64,000 nt of DNA from Citrobacter gillenii (GTDB taxonomy: Bacteria > Pseudomonadota > Gammaproteobacteria > Enterobacterales > Enterobacteriaceae): contig NZ_SUQN01000012.1 in the NCBI RefSeq assembly GCF_013337685.1, forward strand, positions 19,491-83,490, given 5' to 3'. How positions within the stretch are numbered: position 1 is the first letter of the stretch; each line of letters starts with the position of its first letter. The translations under genes and the position numbers were made by a program. A model generated the notes under the pieces. It saw nothing but the letters and a program-made list of their open reading frames with translations, was not told where the DNA came from and did not search any database. Below, in pieces: positions 53,110-62,941 of the stretch.

Positions 53110-54000
53110 GTGGATTTACGCGATCTAAAAACCTTCCTGCACCTGGCGGAAAGCCGCCACTTTGGCCGCAGCGCGCGGGCGATGCACGTCAGTCCCTCCA
53201 CGCTTTCCCGGCAGATTCAGCGACTCGAAGAGGATCTTGGCCAGGCACTGTTCGTGCGGGATAACCGCACGGTCACGCTGACCGAAGCGGGTGAAGAGCT
53301 GCGCATTTTTGCCCAGCAGACGTTATTGCAGTATCAGCAACTGCGCCACACCCTCGATCAGCAGGGACCCTCGCTGTCGGGCGAGCTGCATATCTTCTGT
53401 TCGGTCACCGCCGCCTACAGCCATCTGCCGCCAATCCTTGATCGCTTTCGCGCAGAACACCCGTCGGTCGAAATTAAACTGTCCACCGGCGATGCCGCCG
53501 ATGCGATGGAAAAAGTGGTCACCGGAGAAGCGGATCTGGCAATAGCCGGGAAACCGGAAACCCTGCCTGGTGCGGTGGCATTCTCTATGCTGGAAAATCT
53601 GGCGGTGGTGTTAATTGCTCCGGCATTGCCGTGCCCGGTACGCAATCAGGTGTCCATCGATGATCCCGACTGGTCCACTGTGCCGTTTATCATGGCCGAC
53701 CAGGGCCCGGTACGCCGCCGCATTGAGCTGTGGTTCCGCCGTCATAAAATCAGTAATCCATCAATCTATGCCACGGTCGGCGGTCACGAGGCGATGGTCT
53801 CGATGGTGGCGCTGGGCTGCGGCGTGGCACTGCTGCCGGAAGTGGTGCTGGAAAACAGTCCGGAGCCGGTGCGTAACCGCGTGATGATTTTAGAACGTAG
53901 CGACGAGAAAACGCCGTTTGAGCTGGGCGTTTGCGTACAAAAAAAGCGGCTGCATGAGCCGCTGATTGAGGCATTCTGGAGCTTGCTGCCTGGCCACTAA
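53110..54000 (+). CDS. ilvY: LysR-type activator of ilvC, IlvY
   Basis: Activates ilvC when acetolactate or acetohydroxybutyrate is present and represses itself. It has 296 residues from GTG 53110 (then DLRDLKTFLHLAESRHFG), with GGAG 8 bases upstream; a GTG three codons earlier has no ribosome-binding site. The winged helix-turn-helix (about 1-60, SARAMHVSPSTLSRQIQRLE) is followed by the effector domain. It is convergent with ilvA, only a REP apart. Confidence 0.96.
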   Translation: MDLRDLKTFLHLAESRHFGRSARAMHVSPSTLSRQIQRLEEDLGQALFVRDNRTVTLTEAGEELRIFAQQTLLQYQQLRHTLDQQGPSLSGELHIFCSVTAAYSHLPPILDRFRAEHPSVEIKLSTGDAADAMEKVVTGEADLAIAGKPETLPGAVAFSMLENLAVVLIAPALPCPVRNQVSIDDPDWSTVPFIMADQGPVRRRIELWFRRHKISNPSIYATVGGHEAMVSMVALGCGVALLPEVVLENSPEPVRNRVMILERSDEKTPFELGVCVQKKRLHEPLIEAFWSLLPGH

Positions 54001-54036
54001 TGCCGGATGGCGGCACAAGCGCCTTATCCGGCCTAC
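54001..54036. repeat. REP unit joining the 3' ends of ilvY and ilvA
   Basis: TGCCGGATGGCGGC to CGCCTTATCCGGCCTAC begins at the first base after the ilvY stop and runs into the ilvA stop: the minus-strand GTAGGCCGG end of the REP contains the ilvA TAG codon (54033-54035). Confidence 0.93.
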
Positions 54037-55577
54037 CCTGCCAGAAAGAACCTGAACGCCGGGTTATGACTCTCATCATGGCAGTCGTAGCCCAGTTCGT
54101 TGATCCGCGTTTCAAAATCCGGCTCATGATCGCCCAATTCAAACGCCGCCAGCACGCGACCATAGTCGGTGCCGTGACTGCGATAATGGAACAACGAGAT
54201 ATTCCAGTGGGTCCCTAAGGTATGCAGGAATTTCAGCAGCGCCCCTGGCGACTCGGGGAACTCAAAGCTGTAAAGACGTTCCTGTAGCGGTTTCGAGGGG
54301 CGTCCACCGACCATATAGCGCACGTGTAGCTTGGCCATTTCATCATCGGACAGATCCACCACGCTGTAACCGCCGTCGCTAAGCAACTGGAGGATTTCTT
54401 TGCGCTCTTCCAGACCGCGGCTCAAGCGTACGCCGACAAAAATGCAGGCATCTTTCGCATCGGCAAACCGGTAGTTAAATTCGGTCACCGAACGTCCACC
54501 CAACAGCTGGCAGAATTTCAGGAAACTCCCCTTTTCTTCCGGGATGGTCACCGCCAGCAGCGCTTCACGTTGTTCACCCAGCTCGCAGCGTTCAGACACA
54601 TAGCGCAGGCCGTGGAAATTGACGTTGGCACCGGACAGCACGTGCGCCAGACGTTCACCACGAATATTGTGCTGGGCGATGTATTTTTTCATCCCCGCCA
54701 GCGCCAGTGCGCCAGACGGCTCCGCCACCGCACGCACGTCTTCGAACAAGTCTTTCATCGCCGCGCAGATTGCATCGCTATCAACGGTGATAATGTCGTC
54801 GAGGTATTCCTGACACAGGCGGAAGGTTTCATCACCGATGCGTTTCACCGCCACGCCTTCAGCAAACAGGCCTACGCGCGGCAGATCGACCGGGTGGCCC
54901 GCATCCAGTGCCGCCTTCAGGCAGGCTGAGTCTTCGGCTTCCACGGCAATAACTTTGATTTGTGGCATCAGCTGTTTAATCAGCACCGCCACACCCGCCG
55001 CCAGACCGCCGCCGCCAACCGGAACAAATATCCGATCGAGATGCGCATCCTGCTGCAGCAGCTCAAGCGCCAGTGTGCCCTGCCCGGCAATCACCATCGG
55101 GTGATCGAATGGCGGAACCCAGGTGAAACCTTGTTGCTGTGCCAGTTCAATCGCTTTGGCTTTCGCTTCATCAAAATTGGCACCGTGCAGCAGCACTTCG
55201 CCACCGAAACTGCGAACGGCATCGACTTTGATATCCGCGGTAGCCGTTGGCATGACGATCAGCGCCTTCACCCCAAGGCGCGCAGAGGAGAAGGCCACGC
55301 CCTGAGCATGGTTTCCTGCCGACGCGGTGATCACGCCCTGCGCTTTTTGCGCTTCAGTCAGGCCCGCCATCATCGCGTAGGCCCCGCGCAGCTTGAAACT
55401 GTGTACCGGCTGTCGGTCTTCGCGCTTCACCAGGACCACGTTATCGAGGCGCGAAGAGAGTTTTTCCATTTTTTGCAGCGGCGTAACCTGCACCGCTTCA
55501 TAGACCGGCGCACGCAGCACCGCCCTGAGATATTCTGCCCCCTCAGGAGAGCCGGACAGGGGTTGTGAATCAGCCAT
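54033..55577 (-). CDS. ilvA: Biosynthetic threonine deaminase IlvA
   Basis: A PLP enzyme turning threonine into 2-oxobutyrate, the first committed isoleucine step, inhibited by isoleucine and relieved by valine. It has 514 residues from ATG 55575-55577 (MADSQPLSGSPEGAEYL), the E. coli length. PLP lysine in HSFKLRGAYAM (about Lys62), phosphate loop GGGGLAAG, and two C-terminal ACT-like regulatory domains. Last gene of ilvLXGMEDA, 4 bp after ilvD. Its stop codon lies inside a REP. Confidence 0.97.
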   Translation of the reverse strand: MADSQPLSGSPEGAEYLRAVLRAPVYEAVQVTPLQKMEKLSSRLDNVVLVKREDRQPVHSFKLRGAYAMMAGLTEAQKAQGVITASAGNHAQGVAFSSARLGVKALIVMPTATADIKVDAVRSFGGEVLLHGANFDEAKAKAIELAQQQGFTWVPPFDHPMVIAGQGTLALELLQQDAHLDRIFVPVGGGGLAAGVAVLIKQLMPQIKVIAVEAEDSACLKAALDAGHPVDLPRVGLFAEGVAVKRIGDETFRLCQEYLDDIITVDSDAICAAMKDLFEDVRAVAEPSGALALAGMKKYIAQHNIRGERLAHVLSGANVNFHGLRYVSERCELGEQREALLAVTIPEEKGSFLKFCQLLGGRSVTEFNYRFADAKDACIFVGVRLSRGLEERKEILQLLSDGGYSVVDLSDDEMAKLHVRYMVGGRPSKPLQERLYSFEFPESPGALLKFLHTLGTHWNISLFHYRSHGTDYGRVLAAFELGDHEPDFETRINELGYDCHDESHNPAFRFFLAG

Positions 55578-55581
55578 GGTA

Positions 55582-57432
55582 TTAGCCCCCCAGCTTCGAT
55601 TTATCGCGCACCGCGCCTTTGTCAGCGCTGGTTGCCAGGCTGGCATAGGCACGCAGCGCGAAGGAGACCTGACGCTGGCGATCTTTTGGCGTCCAGGCTT
55701 TGTCACCGCGAGCATCCTGCGCTTCACGACGGGCCGCGATCTCCGCATCGCTCAACAACAGCTCAATGCCACGATTCGGGATATCAATCGCAATCATGTC
55801 GCCATCTTCAATAATCGCGATGTTACCGCCGCTCGCCGCTTCCGGAGAAACGTGACCGATAGACAGACCTGACGTCCCGCCGGAGAAACGACCGTCGGTG
55901 ATCAAGGCACAGGCTTTACCCAGCCCCATGGATTTCAGGAAGGTAGTTGGGTAGAGCATTTCCTGCATCCCTGGTCCGCCTTTCGGTCCTTCGTAGCGAA
56001 TCACCACCACATCACCAGCAACCACTTTGCCACCGAGGATAGCTTCAACGGCATCATCCTGACTTTCGTAGACTTTCGCCGGGCCGGTGAATTTCAGGAT
56101 ACTGTCATCCACGCCTGCGGTTTTCACGATACAGCCGTTTTCCGCAAAGTTACCGTACAGTACCGCCAGACCGCCGTCTTTGCTGTAAGCGTGTTCCAGC
56201 GAGCGAATACAGCCTTCAGCGCGATCGTCATCCAGCGTGTCCCAGCGACAATCCTGCGAGAACGCCTGGGTGGTACGAACGCCAGCCGGGCCGGCGCGGA
56301 ACATGTTTTTCACCGCCTCATCCTGGGTCAGCATGACATCATAGCGATCCAGGGTTTGTGGCAGGGTCAACCCCAGCACGTTTTTCACATCACGATTCAA
56401 TAACTCGGCACGATCCAACTCGCCTAAAATCCCCAGCACACCGCCCGCGCGGTGAACATCTTCCATATGGTATTTCTGGGTGCTCGGCGCGACTTTACAC
56501 AGCTGCGGCACTTTGCGGGACAGCTTGTCGATATCACTCATGGTGAAGTCGATTTCGGCTTCCTGTGCAGCCGCCAGCAGGTGCAGAACGGTGTTCGTGG
56601 ACCCCCCCATGGCGATATCCAGGGTCATGGCATTTTCAAACGCCGCCTTGTTGGCAATATTGCGCGGCAGCGCAGAATCATCATTCTGTTCGTAATAGCG
56701 TTTGGTCAGCTCAACGATACGTGAACCCGCATTGAGGAACAGCTGTTTACGATCGGCGTGGGTGGCCAGCAGCGAACCGTTACCCGGCTGCGACAGGCCC
56801 AGCGCTTCAGTCAGGCAGTTCATCGAGTTAGCGGTGAACATCCCCGAACAGGAACCACAGGTCGGACAGGCGGAGCGCTCAATCTGATCGCTTTGCGAAT
56901 CAGAGACTTTCGGGTCCGCACCCTGAATCATCGCATCCACCAGATCGAGTTTGATTATCTGATCTGAGAGTTTGGTTTTACCGGCTTCCATCGGGCCGCC
57001 GGACACAAAGATCACCGGGATGTTCAGGCGCAGGGAAGCCATTAACATCCCCGGGGTGATTTTGTCGCAGTTAGAGATACAGACCATCGCATCGGCGCAG
57101 TGGGCGTTCACCATGTACTCCACCGAATCGGCGATCAGCTCACGTGACGGCAGGGAATACAGCATGCCCCCGTGGCCCATGGCGATACCGTCATCCACGG
57201 CGATAGTATTAAACTCTTTGGCTACGCCGCCGGAGGCTTCGATCTGTTCGGCAACCAGCTTACCGAGATCGCGCAGATGCACGTGGCCCGGCACGAACTG
57301 GGTAAACGAGTTTACGACGGCGATAATCGGCTTACCGAAGTCATCGTCAGTCATCCCGGTAGCGCGCCACAGCGCGCGGGCTCCCGCCATATTGCGGCCA
57401 TGTGTTGTTGTGGCGGAACGATACTTAGGCAT
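55582..57432 (-). CDS. ilvD: Dihydroxy-acid dehydratase IlvD
   Basis: Dehydrates dihydroxyvalerates to the 2-keto acids of valine, leucine and isoleucine using an oxygen-sensitive Fe-S cluster. It has 616 residues. Cluster cysteines are seen in [11 protein letters not shown] and [18 protein letters not shown], and the Mg-binding active site in [20 protein letters not shown]. It follows ilvE by 61 bp, with a hairpin in the gap, and ilvA follows by 4 bp. Confidence 0.98.
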   Translation of the reverse strand: MPKYRSATTTHGRNMAGARALWRATGMTDDDFGKPIIAVVNSFTQFVPGHVHLRDLGKLVAEQIEASGGVAKEFNTIAVDDGIAMGHGGMLYSLPSRELIADSVEYMVNAHCADAMVCISNCDKITPGMLMASLRLNIPVIFVSGGPMEAGKTKLSDQIIKLDLVDAMIQGADPKVSDSQSDQIERSACPTCGSCSGMFTANSMNCLTEALGLSQPGNGSLLATHADRKQLFLNAGSRIVELTKRYYEQNDDSALPRNIANKAAFENAMTLDIAMGGSTNTVLHLLAAAQEAEIDFTMSDIDKLSRKVPQLCKVAPSTQKYHMEDVHRAGGVLGILGELDRAELLNRDVKNVLGLTLPQTLDRYDVMLTQDEAVKNMFRAGPAGVRTTQAFSQDCRWDTLDDDRAEGCIRSLEHAYSKDGGLAVLYGNFAENGCIVKTAGVDDSILKFTGPAKVYESQDDAVEAILGGKVVAGDVVVIRYEGPKGGPGMQEMLYPTTFLKSMGLGKACALITDGRFSGGTSGLSIGHVSPEAASGGNIAIIEDGDMIAIDIPNRGIELLLSDAEIAARREAQDARGDKAWTPKDRQRQVSFALRAYASLATSADKGAVRDKSKLGG

Positions 57433-57463
57433 GCTTTATTTACTCCCGTCTGACTATTTAAAT

Positions 57464-57483
57464 GGGACGGTGCGTGCCGTCCC
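57464..57483. other. Hairpin between ilvE and ilvD
   Basis: GGGACGG (57464-57470) pairs with CCGTCCC (57477-57483) around a 6-base loop. There is no U-run, so it more likely stabilises or processes the polycistronic mRNA than terminates it. Confidence 0.55.
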
Positions 57484-57493
57484 AAATTTATAC

Positions 57494-58423
57494 TTAGTGA
57501 TTAACCTGATCCAACCAGCCGTATTTATCTTCCGTTTCACCGGTGAAGAGGCCAAAGAAGGCCTGCTGAATGCGCTTGGTGACCGGGCCACAACGGCCTT
57601 CACCCACCTGGATACCATCAACGCTGCGCACCGGGGTAATTTCTGCCGCCGTACCGGACATGAACACTTCATCGGCCAGATACAACGACTCGCGAGACAG
57701 CACCTGTTCACGCACTTCGATATCGAGGTCTTTCGCAAGTTTGATAATCGCGTCACGTGTGATGCCCGGCAGCGCGGAAGAGGTAAACGGTGGAGTAAAC
57801 AGAATGCCGTCTTTAACTTCAAACAGGTTTTCACCCGCGCCTTCGGAGATGTAGCCGTTCACATCCAGCGCAATACCTTCCTGATAACCATGACGACGCG
57901 CTTCGCTACCCACCAGCAGTGAAGACAGGTAGTTACCACCCGCCTTGGCGGCGGTAGGAATGGTGTTGGGTGCGACACGGTTCCAGGAAGAAACCATCGC
58001 GTCGATCCCCTGATCCAGGGCATCAGCACCCAGGTAAGCCCCCCACGGGAACGCAGCAATGATCACATCCGTGGTGTATCCCGCCGGTGGGTTAACGCCC
58101 ATGCCGACATCGCCAACAAACACCAGCGGGCGGATGTACGCACTGGTCAGGTTATTTTTACGGATCACCGCACGGCAAGCTTCCATCAACTCATCAACGC
58201 TCTGAGAAACCGGAAAACGATAAATTTTGGCTGAATCACGCAGACGCTGCATGTGCTCGCGATGACGGAACACCACCGGCCCTTTGTGAGAATCATAGCA
58301 ACGGATACCTTCAAATACTGATGTACCGTAGTGCAGCGCATGGGACATCACGTGAACCTTCGCGTCTTCCCAACGAATCATCTCGCCATTAGACCAAATG
58401 AAATCAGCTTTTTTCGTCGTCAT
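57494..58423 (-). CDS. ilvE: Branched-chain amino acid aminotransferase IlvE
   Basis: A PLP fold-type IV aminotransferase performing the last step to valine, leucine and isoleucine. It has 309 residues. The PLP lysine is in IPTAAKAGGNYLSS (about residue 160) and the class IV signature runs from EGAGENLFEVKDGILFTPP. It lies 17 bp after ilvM within the operon. Confidence 0.98.
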   Translation of the reverse strand: MTTKKADFIWSNGEMIRWEDAKVHVMSHALHYGTSVFEGIRCYDSHKGPVVFRHREHMQRLRDSAKIYRFPVSQSVDELMEACRAVIRKNNLTSAYIRPLVFVGDVGMGVNPPAGYTTDVIIAAFPWGAYLGADALDQGIDAMVSSWNRVAPNTIPTAAKAGGNYLSSLLVGSEARRHGYQEGIALDVNGYISEGAGENLFEVKDGILFTPPFTSSALPGITRDAIIKLAKDLDIEVREQVLSRESLYLADEVFMSGTAAEITPVRSVDGIQVGEGRCGPVTKRIQQAFFGLFTGETEDKYGWLDQVNH

Positions 58424-58440
58424 TTCTCTTCCTTTTGCGC

Positions 58441-58704
58441 TCAGGCGCGAATTTGTTGTGATGTGGTTGTGCTCTGGCAGATAGCAACATGTGCAACATC
58501 GACCAGTTTACTTAACTGACTAAACAGTAAGTCGACCGACCGTGGGCTGGCAACGGTCAATTCAATATTTATATTCTGCGCATCGCTGGCAGCATTCATA
58601 TTCATGGAGCACACCTGAAAACCACGATGGCGTACCACGCGCAAAACACGTTCTAACGTTTCCGGATTGAAACGAGCCTCAACGGCGACCTGATGTTGCA
58701 TCAT
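58441..58704 (-). CDS. ilvM: Acetolactate synthase II small subunit IlvM
   Basis: An 87-residue ACT-domain subunit needed for activity and stability of IlvG (isozyme II). It starts [20 protein letters not shown]. Its ATG overlaps the ilvG stop by four bases (ATGA), coupling the two subunits' translation. Confidence 0.96.
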   Translation of the reverse strand: MMQHQVAVEARFNPETLERVLRVVRHRGFQVCSMNMNAASDAQNINIELTVASPRSVDLLFSQLSKLVDVAHVAICQSTTTSQQIRA

Positions 58705-60347
58705 GATGATTTCTCCAGCATTTCTGAGTTACTGGCACCAGGAGGTACCAGAGGCCAGACATTCTCAAGTTCGTCGATTGAGACATGAAGCAGGTATGGC
58801 CCATTACTGTTCAGCATGGTGTCGAGAGCCGCTTCAACCTGGTCTTTACGGGTGATGTGTTGGCCAGGGATGCCGAAGGCGCCGGCCAACATAAGGAAAT
58901 CGGGATTATCGGTCAGGGTAGTTTCGCTATAGCGTTCCTGGAAAAACAGCTGCTGCCATTGTCGCACCATGCCTAACCGCTGGTTGTCGAGTAAGACGAT
59001 TTTCAGCGGCAACTGCTTGCGTTTTACGGTGCCCAGCTCCTGCACATTCATCATGAAGGAGCCATCACCGGAGATACAGATGACCGTATCATTCGGACGG
59101 GCCACCTGCGCCCCCACTGCTGCAGGTAAGCCAAAGCCCATCGTCCCCAGGCCGCTGGAGGTGATGAAGTTCTCCGGGCGAGTGTAGGTCATGTGTTGTG
59201 CTGACCACATCTGATGCTGACCAACATCCGTCGTCACCACGCTATCCTTATGTTTCCTTTCGGACAGCTGTTTTAACAACAGCGGAGCGTAAATAGCCTC
59301 CCCCGGATGATCATAGCGCCAGGCATGTTCTGCACGCATGTCGGCGGCATACTGGCACCATTCGTTGATGGCCAGCGGTTGTTGCAATGCAGGTAACAGC
59401 GTATTTAAATCGCCTTGCAGCGCAACGTGTGCCAGGCGCAGTTTGTTCATCTCGGCCGGATCGATATCCATGTGGATCACGCTGGCATTGGGGGCGAAAG
59501 TGTTCAGCTTGCCAGTCACCCGGTCATCAAAACGCGCACCGACGGCGATCAGCAAATCGCACTCCTGCACCGCAAAGTTTGCCGCTTTGGTGCCATGCAT
59601 GCCCAGCATACCCAGATAGTACGGGTAATCTGCATCCACCGCGCCAAGGCCTTTCAACGTACAAACCACCGGCACATGCGTTGCGGCGATAAACTCACGC
59701 AGCGCTGGAACTGCCTGCGCCATCCCTACGCCACCACCTACGTACAGCACGGGTTTCTGTGCCTTCGCCAACATCTTGCGGGCTTGTTCAATCTCAGCAT
59801 GTGGGAAAGCAACTACGTTTTCGACGGTGGTGAAATAGGGCTCCAGCGTACCACTGGCTAACTGAATGTCTTTCGGGATATCAACCAGAACCGGACCCGG
59901 ACGACCAGAGTTCGCCACGTCGAAGGCCTCGGCCATGATACGCGGCAACTCTTCCAGCGACTGCACCAGGAAACTATGTTTGGTACATGACAGCGACATG
60001 CCGAGTACATCCACTTCCTGGAACGCATCGGTGCCGATAAACGGGGAAGAGACTTGACCAGTGATCGCCACAACGGGAACGGAATCTAACAGCGCATCTG
60101 CCAGGCCGGTGATCAGGTTGGTTGCACCAGGACCGGAAGTCGCGATACAGACACCGGTTTTACCGGTTGAGCGGGCATAGCCAATCGCCGCCATCGCCGC
60201 CCCCTGCTCGTGTCGACACAACAGGTGTTCTACGCCGCCGTCGTACAACGCATCGTAAACCGGCATAATTGCGCCACCGGGATAGCCAAAGACGGTTTTC
60301 ACCCCTTGTGCACGCAACGCATGTACCACCCACTGTGCCCCATTCAT
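58701..60347 (-). CDS. ilvG: Acetolactate synthase II large subunit IlvG (intact)
   Basis: A ThDP enzyme making acetolactate or acetohydroxybutyrate; isozyme II is valine-resistant. It has 548 residues in one uninterrupted frame, with [20 protein letters not shown] near the active-site Glu and the ThDP motif [15 protein letters not shown] ending in [10 protein letters not shown]. Unlike K-12, where ilvG carries a frameshift, this gene is complete, so the strain should grow in the presence of valine. Confidence 0.97.
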   Translation of the reverse strand: MNGAQWVVHALRAQGVKTVFGYPGGAIMPVYDALYDGGVEHLLCRHEQGAAMAAIGYARSTGKTGVCIATSGPGATNLITGLADALLDSVPVVAITGQVSSPFIGTDAFQEVDVLGMSLSCTKHSFLVQSLEELPRIMAEAFDVANSGRPGPVLVDIPKDIQLASGTLEPYFTTVENVVAFPHAEIEQARKMLAKAQKPVLYVGGGVGMAQAVPALREFIAATHVPVVCTLKGLGAVDADYPYYLGMLGMHGTKAANFAVQECDLLIAVGARFDDRVTGKLNTFAPNASVIHMDIDPAEMNKLRLAHVALQGDLNTLLPALQQPLAINEWCQYAADMRAEHAWRYDHPGEAIYAPLLLKQLSERKHKDSVVTTDVGQHQMWSAQHMTYTRPENFITSSGLGTMGFGLPAAVGAQVARPNDTVICISGDGSFMMNVQELGTVKRKQLPLKIVLLDNQRLGMVRQWQQLFFQERYSETTLTDNPDFLMLAGAFGIPGQHITRKDQVEAALDTMLNSNGPYLLHVSIDELENVWPLVPPGASNSEMLEKSS

Positions 60348-60349
60348 AG

Positions 60350-60400
60350 TTACATCCCCGCCGTAAATCTTGAGAAACAGAATTTTATGCTAGTGTTCAC
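60350..60400 (-). CDS. ilvX: Small protein IlvX
   Basis: A 16-residue frame, [16 protein letters not shown], with a GTG start at 60398-60400 behind a strong GAGGAG and a stop 2 bp before the ilvG ATG. It corresponds to E. coli IlvX (FCFSRF is shared). It may serve to load ribosomes into ilvG by coupling; no function is established. Confidence 0.75.
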   Translation of the reverse strand: MNTSIKFCFSRFTAGM

Positions 60401-60430
60401 TTTCTGCTCCTCGTTTAAGTTTTTAAGGTC

Positions 60431-60464
60431 AAAAAAAACCCCCGAACCTTTCGGTGCGGGGGTC
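60431..60464 (-). terminator. ilv attenuator terminator
   Basis: On the minus strand the stem CCCCCGCACC/GGTTCGGGGG with a GAAA loop is followed by eight U. It lies between ilvL and ilvX and is the terminator arm of multivalent attenuation by Ile, Leu and Val tRNA charging. Confidence 0.95.
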
Positions 60465-60486
60465 TTAGTTCGTTAAGGCTTGTTTT

Positions 60487-60585
60487 TTAAGCCTTTCCTC
60501 GTCCAAGTGCAGCCCCGCACGGTGGGATAATAATCACCACCACGCTAATCACGACCAGGCTAATCACTCGTAGAAGGGCTGTCAT
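60487..60585 (-). CDS. ilvL: ilv operon leader peptide IlvL
   Basis: A 32-residue peptide, MTALLRVISLVVISVVVIII then PPCGAALGRGKA, apparently the same as in E. coli. About half of its codons are Ile, Val or Leu, so ribosome stalling on any of them controls the downstream attenuator. ATG is at 60583-60585; an upstream in-frame extension is not used by the family. Confidence 0.96.
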   Translation of the reverse strand: MTALLRVISLVVISVVVIIIPPCGAALGRGKA

Positions 60586-60938
60586 TTTTGTATTTTCTTG
60601 CATCTTGTTCGAAGGAATACCTAAAGAGTTACCATAGAGTTTCACTATGGCACAAGATATTTCTGCATTCATTTTTCTGACACGGTTAACGGTTTCTATA
60701 AATCGCGTTGTTTTTTATACAAAAAATAGAAAATGAAAATATTTCACGTTATTCAGTAAACACGATCATGTTTTCCCTCTGCAGGCGGCACTTTGAGCGG
60801 CGCTTGTGAGCGTTGTTCCAGAGGTTACGTAAAATATTAACCCTTGCATAAAAATACATGAATCAGCATCTAAAAGTATCAATCAAGCAAGATATCGTCG
60901 CCATCTATTAAGACATAATGCCTGCATCAGGAGGGGTT
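60586..60938. promoter_or_regulatory. Intergenic region between ilvL and yifB
   Basis: A 353-bp AT-rich gap without a gene. It must contain the ilv promoter on the minus strand and the yifB promoter on the plus strand. A perfect hairpin CCATAG/CTATGG lies at 60632-60650, near the expected ilvL transcription start, and long A/T tracts around 60705-60740 could bend DNA or bind IHF. I could not fix promoter hexamers with confidence. Confidence 0.5.
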
Positions 60939-62459
60939 ATGTCACTGTCGATAGTCCACACGCGCGCCGCATTAGGCGTCAATGCACCACCCATTACTAT
61001 TGAAGTCCATATTAGTAATGGCTTGCCCGGTTTAACCATGGTTGGACTACCCGAAACCACCGTGAAAGAGGCTCGAGATCGAGTTCGCAGTGCGATTATT
61101 AATAGCGGGTATGAATTTCCGGCCAAGAAGATAACCATCAACCTTGCCCCGGCAGATCTGCCTAAAGAAGGAGGGAGATATGATTTACCTATCGCCATTG
61201 CGCTTCTGGCTGCGTCAGAGCAGCTTACAACACATAATCTCGATACTTATGAGTTAGTCGGTGAACTAGCGCTTACAGGTGCTCTACGTGGCGTTCCCGG
61301 AGCAATATCCAGCGCAACTGAAGCAATTCGCGCAGGTAGGCGAATTATTGTCGCAAAAGAGAACGCTGCAGAAGTGGGGCTAATACACGGCGAGGGCTGC
61401 CTGATTGCCGATCACCTGCAAGCCGTGTGCGCATTTCTCGAAGGTAAGCATGAATTAGAAAGGCCTGTTTGCGTAGAGATTCCACCTTCAGGCTCATCTG
61501 ATGACCTCAGTGACGTCATCGGCCAGGAACAGGGCAAGCGAGGGCTGGAGATTACCGCTGCAGGCGGCCACAATCTCTTGCTCATCGGCCCGCCGGGTAC
61601 GGGAAAAACGATGCTTGCCAGTCGCCTTCGCGGATTGTTACCACCGTTAAGTAATGATGAGGCTCTGGAAAGCGCGGCAATTCTCAGCCTGGTCAATTCC
61701 GACACCATACAAAAACAGTGGAAGCAACGCCCCTTTCGCTCACCCCATCACAGCGCGTCCTTAACCGCAATGGTAGGAGGAGGATCGATACCGGCACCGG
61801 GTGAGATTTCTCTGGCACATAACGGCATATTATTTCTGGATGAATTGCCCGAGTTTGAACGCCGTACGCTGGATGCCCTGCGTGAGCCTATTGAATCCGG
61901 ACAGATTCATTTATCACGCACCCGGGCAAAAATAACCTACCCGGCACGCTTTCAATTGATAGCAGCAATGAATCCAAGCCCAACAGGGCACTATCAGGGA
62001 AACCACAACCGTTGTACCCCAGAGCAAACGCTACGTTACCTCAATCGCTTATCTGGCCCTTTTCTCGACCGCTTCGATTTGTCCCTCGAAATACCCCTTC
62101 CACCGCCCGGTATACTCAGTCAGCGAGCAGCAAAGGGAGAAGACAGTGAGACGGTGAAGAAACGGGTTATGGCCGCGCGTGAGCGCCAGTATCAGCGGCA
62201 AAATAAGTTAAATGCGCATCTGGGCAGCCAGGATATACATCAATTCTGCGTCTTACACAGGGATGACGCACGCTGGCTGGAGGAAACGTTAGCACATCTT
62301 GGATTGTCCATCCGCGCATGGCTGCGCTTGATAAAGGTCGCTCGCACAATTGCGGATATTGAGCAATGTGACCAGATCACCCGTCAACATTTACAGGAAG
62401 CCGTTGGCTATCGGGCAATAGACAGGTTGTTAATCCATTTACAGAAACTACTGGCATAA
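60939..62459 (+). CDS. yifB: Mg-chelatase-like AAA+ ATPase YifB (ComM)
   Basis: A 506-residue ComM homologue. ComM is a hexameric helicase that drives branch migration in natural transformation of Vibrio; in enterics its role is unclear. N-terminal LonC-like domain, then Walker A GPPGTGKT, LFLDELPEF as Walker B, and a Mg-chelatase C-terminal domain. I chose ATG 60939 (MSLSIVHTRAALGVN) with GGAGGGG upstream, seven codons after the first possible start. A zinc-ribbon-like Cys pair is not visible. Confidence 0.95.
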   Translation: MSLSIVHTRAALGVNAPPITIEVHISNGLPGLTMVGLPETTVKEARDRVRSAIINSGYEFPAKKITINLAPADLPKEGGRYDLPIAIALLAASEQLTTHNLDTYELVGELALTGALRGVPGAISSATEAIRAGRRIIVAKENAAEVGLIHGEGCLIADHLQAVCAFLEGKHELERPVCVEIPPSGSSDDLSDVIGQEQGKRGLEITAAGGHNLLLIGPPGTGKTMLASRLRGLLPPLSNDEALESAAILSLVNSDTIQKQWKQRPFRSPHHSASLTAMVGGGSIPAPGEISLAHNGILFLDELPEFERRTLDALREPIESGQIHLSRTRAKITYPARFQLIAAMNPSPTGHYQGNHNRCTPEQTLRYLNRLSGPFLDRFDLSLEIPLPPPGILSQRAAKGEDSETVKKRVMAARERQYQRQNKLNAHLGSQDIHQFCVLHRDDARWLEETLAHLGLSIRAWLRLIKVARTIADIEQCDQITRQHLQEAVGYRAIDRLLIHLQKLLA

Positions 62460-62483
62460 AAAAAGGGCTTTCGCCCTTTTTTT
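62458..62483. terminator. Bidirectional terminator between yifB and maoP
   Basis: AAAAGGGC-TTTC-GCCCTTTT with A and T runs on both sides serves both converging genes; it begins within the yifB stop and ends before the maoP stop. Confidence 0.92.
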
Positions 62484-62484
62484 A

Positions 62485-62823
62485 TTAATCCTCTGACTCG
62501 GTGTAATCTTCCGCACCTTCTACCTGAGGTTTGCCGCCAGACAGCGTGTGGAAACGTTTTGGACGCTTAATACGCGTCATGTATTTAGACCACACACGTT
62601 CCGCTTCGGTAACCGGCTCACGTTCACCACGGCATACCGCCACAAACAACTTCTCTTCTTCAGTTACCGGCTCACGCTTGCCCAGATCCAGCTCATTAAA
62701 GGCATAACCGTGACGCTCAAGCAGCTGTGCCTCTTTAATGGTGAAATCACCATGACGGGAGAATCCGCGGGGGTAATATTTATTGTCGAAATATCGATTA
62801 GTCGTCGTAAAGCTTTCCGCCAT
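62485..62823 (-). CDS. maoP: Macrodomain Ori organisation protein MaoP (YifE)
   Basis: A 112-residue DUF413-family protein that, in E. coli, is needed together with the nearby site maoS to keep the Ori macrodomain confined. It begins [20 protein letters not shown] and is rich in charged residues, with no membrane segment. It is divergent from hdfR; in E. coli maoS lies in this gap (62824-62941), though I cannot point to the exact bases here. Confidence 0.93.
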   Translation of the reverse strand: MAESFTTTNRYFDNKYYPRGFSRHGDFTIKEAQLLERHGYAFNELDLGKREPVTEEEKLFVAVCRGEREPVTEAERVWSKYMTRIKRPKRFHTLSGGKPQVEGAEDYTESED

Positions 62824-62941
62824 CCTGCACGCTCCTAATTCTTTGGCCGAGCTATTTATGGCGCGGAGTATTAGTTACGCTTGACAGAGCGTCAAACAAA
62901 AGATTTAAATCATAACGACAAATAATTTTATGGAGTGAGTT

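Noticed and set aside
56972..57922. 316-codon open frame opposite ilvD and ilvE
   Set aside because: Antisense to two conserved genes and across their junction; no recognisable protein features.
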